This document shows positions 43,641 to 43,936 of a stretch of 43,936 nt of DNA, one piece after another; the first letter of the stretch is position 1, and each line of letters starts with the position of its first letter. Source of the DNA: Reticulitermes lucifugus. Its lineage: Eukaryota > Arthropoda > Insecta > Blattodea > Rhinotermitidae. A model generated the notes under the pieces. That model was not told the origin of the DNA, made no database searches, and was given only the letters and a program-made list of their open reading frames with translations. The stretch spans positions 2,067 through 46,002 of the forward strand of contig JAKCWW010000002.1 of NCBI GenBank assembly GCA_026260175.1, read 5' to 3'. The position numbers were made by a program, and so were the translations under genes.

Positions 43641-43936
43641 CTCTTCTGCAGCACTGCTGTGAGGATCTGACATCTAGTACGGAAATACATATCGCTTTTA
43701 TGAAACCAAGAGGGTAAAAAAGATACTTTGAGATTCTGCATTGTATCTGGAAATCGTATGAGTAGTTGAGCAACTATCAACTTTTCAAGAAAATTTTTAT
43801 GGAATTTATTAATAACATATTTTCATTAACACACACTTGATTGAGATTTTAACACTTCATTCATTCATTCTGTAGTCTGTCTTACGACAGGTCCGGAGCC
43901 TCTTCCAAAGCGAGTTCTCCACAGGGTGCGATCTAG
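43641..43936. other. No gene recognised at the window edge
   Basis: AT-rich end of the window; a CATTCATTCATTC run lies at 43857-43869. Nothing else supported. Confidence 0.4.

Overview
The window looks like nuclear DNA of an insect with a large, repeat-rich genome. It is AT-rich, contains one 50-base assembly gap (11180-11229), has no long open reading frame, and shows exon-like sequence only as short blocks flanked by splice consensus. Two repeat types point, from memory and without a database search, to cockroaches and termites (Blattodea). One is a fold-back family whose translated arms read like 'FWDV...VYRRFG' and 'LPTFRDNVSVPSS'. The other is a tRNA-headed SINE with a '...GCGTGGAGCT...' tail. 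The order-level assignment is moderate; insect is more certain.

Layout. 1-7143 is gene-empty sequence and is probably the intron that follows the one convincing coding exon. It holds a fold-back element (about 2015-2160) and a G-quadruplex cluster (4210-4796). 7144-7749 (minus strand) is a 202-codon exon rich in Gly, Ser, Thr and Asn. It ends in a textbook donor and opens at a possible acceptor. It resembles the disordered N-terminal part of a regulatory protein, but the gene was not identified. 8290-8660 holds a second possible upstream exon with a strong 3' splice site. 9200-10230 is a CpG-rich block with an Inr/DPE-like promoter on the minus strand, plausibly the promoter and 5' UTR of the same gene.

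10.5-32.5 kb is a mobile-element landscape. It holds SINE copies, hairpin MITEs (12606-12728, 17348-17466), a Tc1/mariner remnant that keeps the last codons of its transposase (17673-18048), a near-perfect 96-bp-arm fold-back (21189-21390), and more members of the same family. It also holds two copies of a dispersed repeat whose third copy lies inverted at 41721-42082. 32590-35410 is a strongly degenerate tandem array with a period near 90 bp, interrupted by a fold-back-type element. 37235-37345 (minus) is a possible Cys-rich internal exon with good splice sites on both sides. The rest is AT-rich sequence with scattered repeat relics.

No rRNA, functional tRNA, CRISPR or complete protein-coding gene was found. 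The most unusual pattern is that fold-back and related repeats share a core made of TGANGA, one base, a hairpin stem, and GAAAC followed in most copies by a GTC/GTT triplet. This resembles a hammerhead ribozyme core with a two-base-pair stem III, but it carries an extra base and weak stem I, so catalysis is a hypothesis only.
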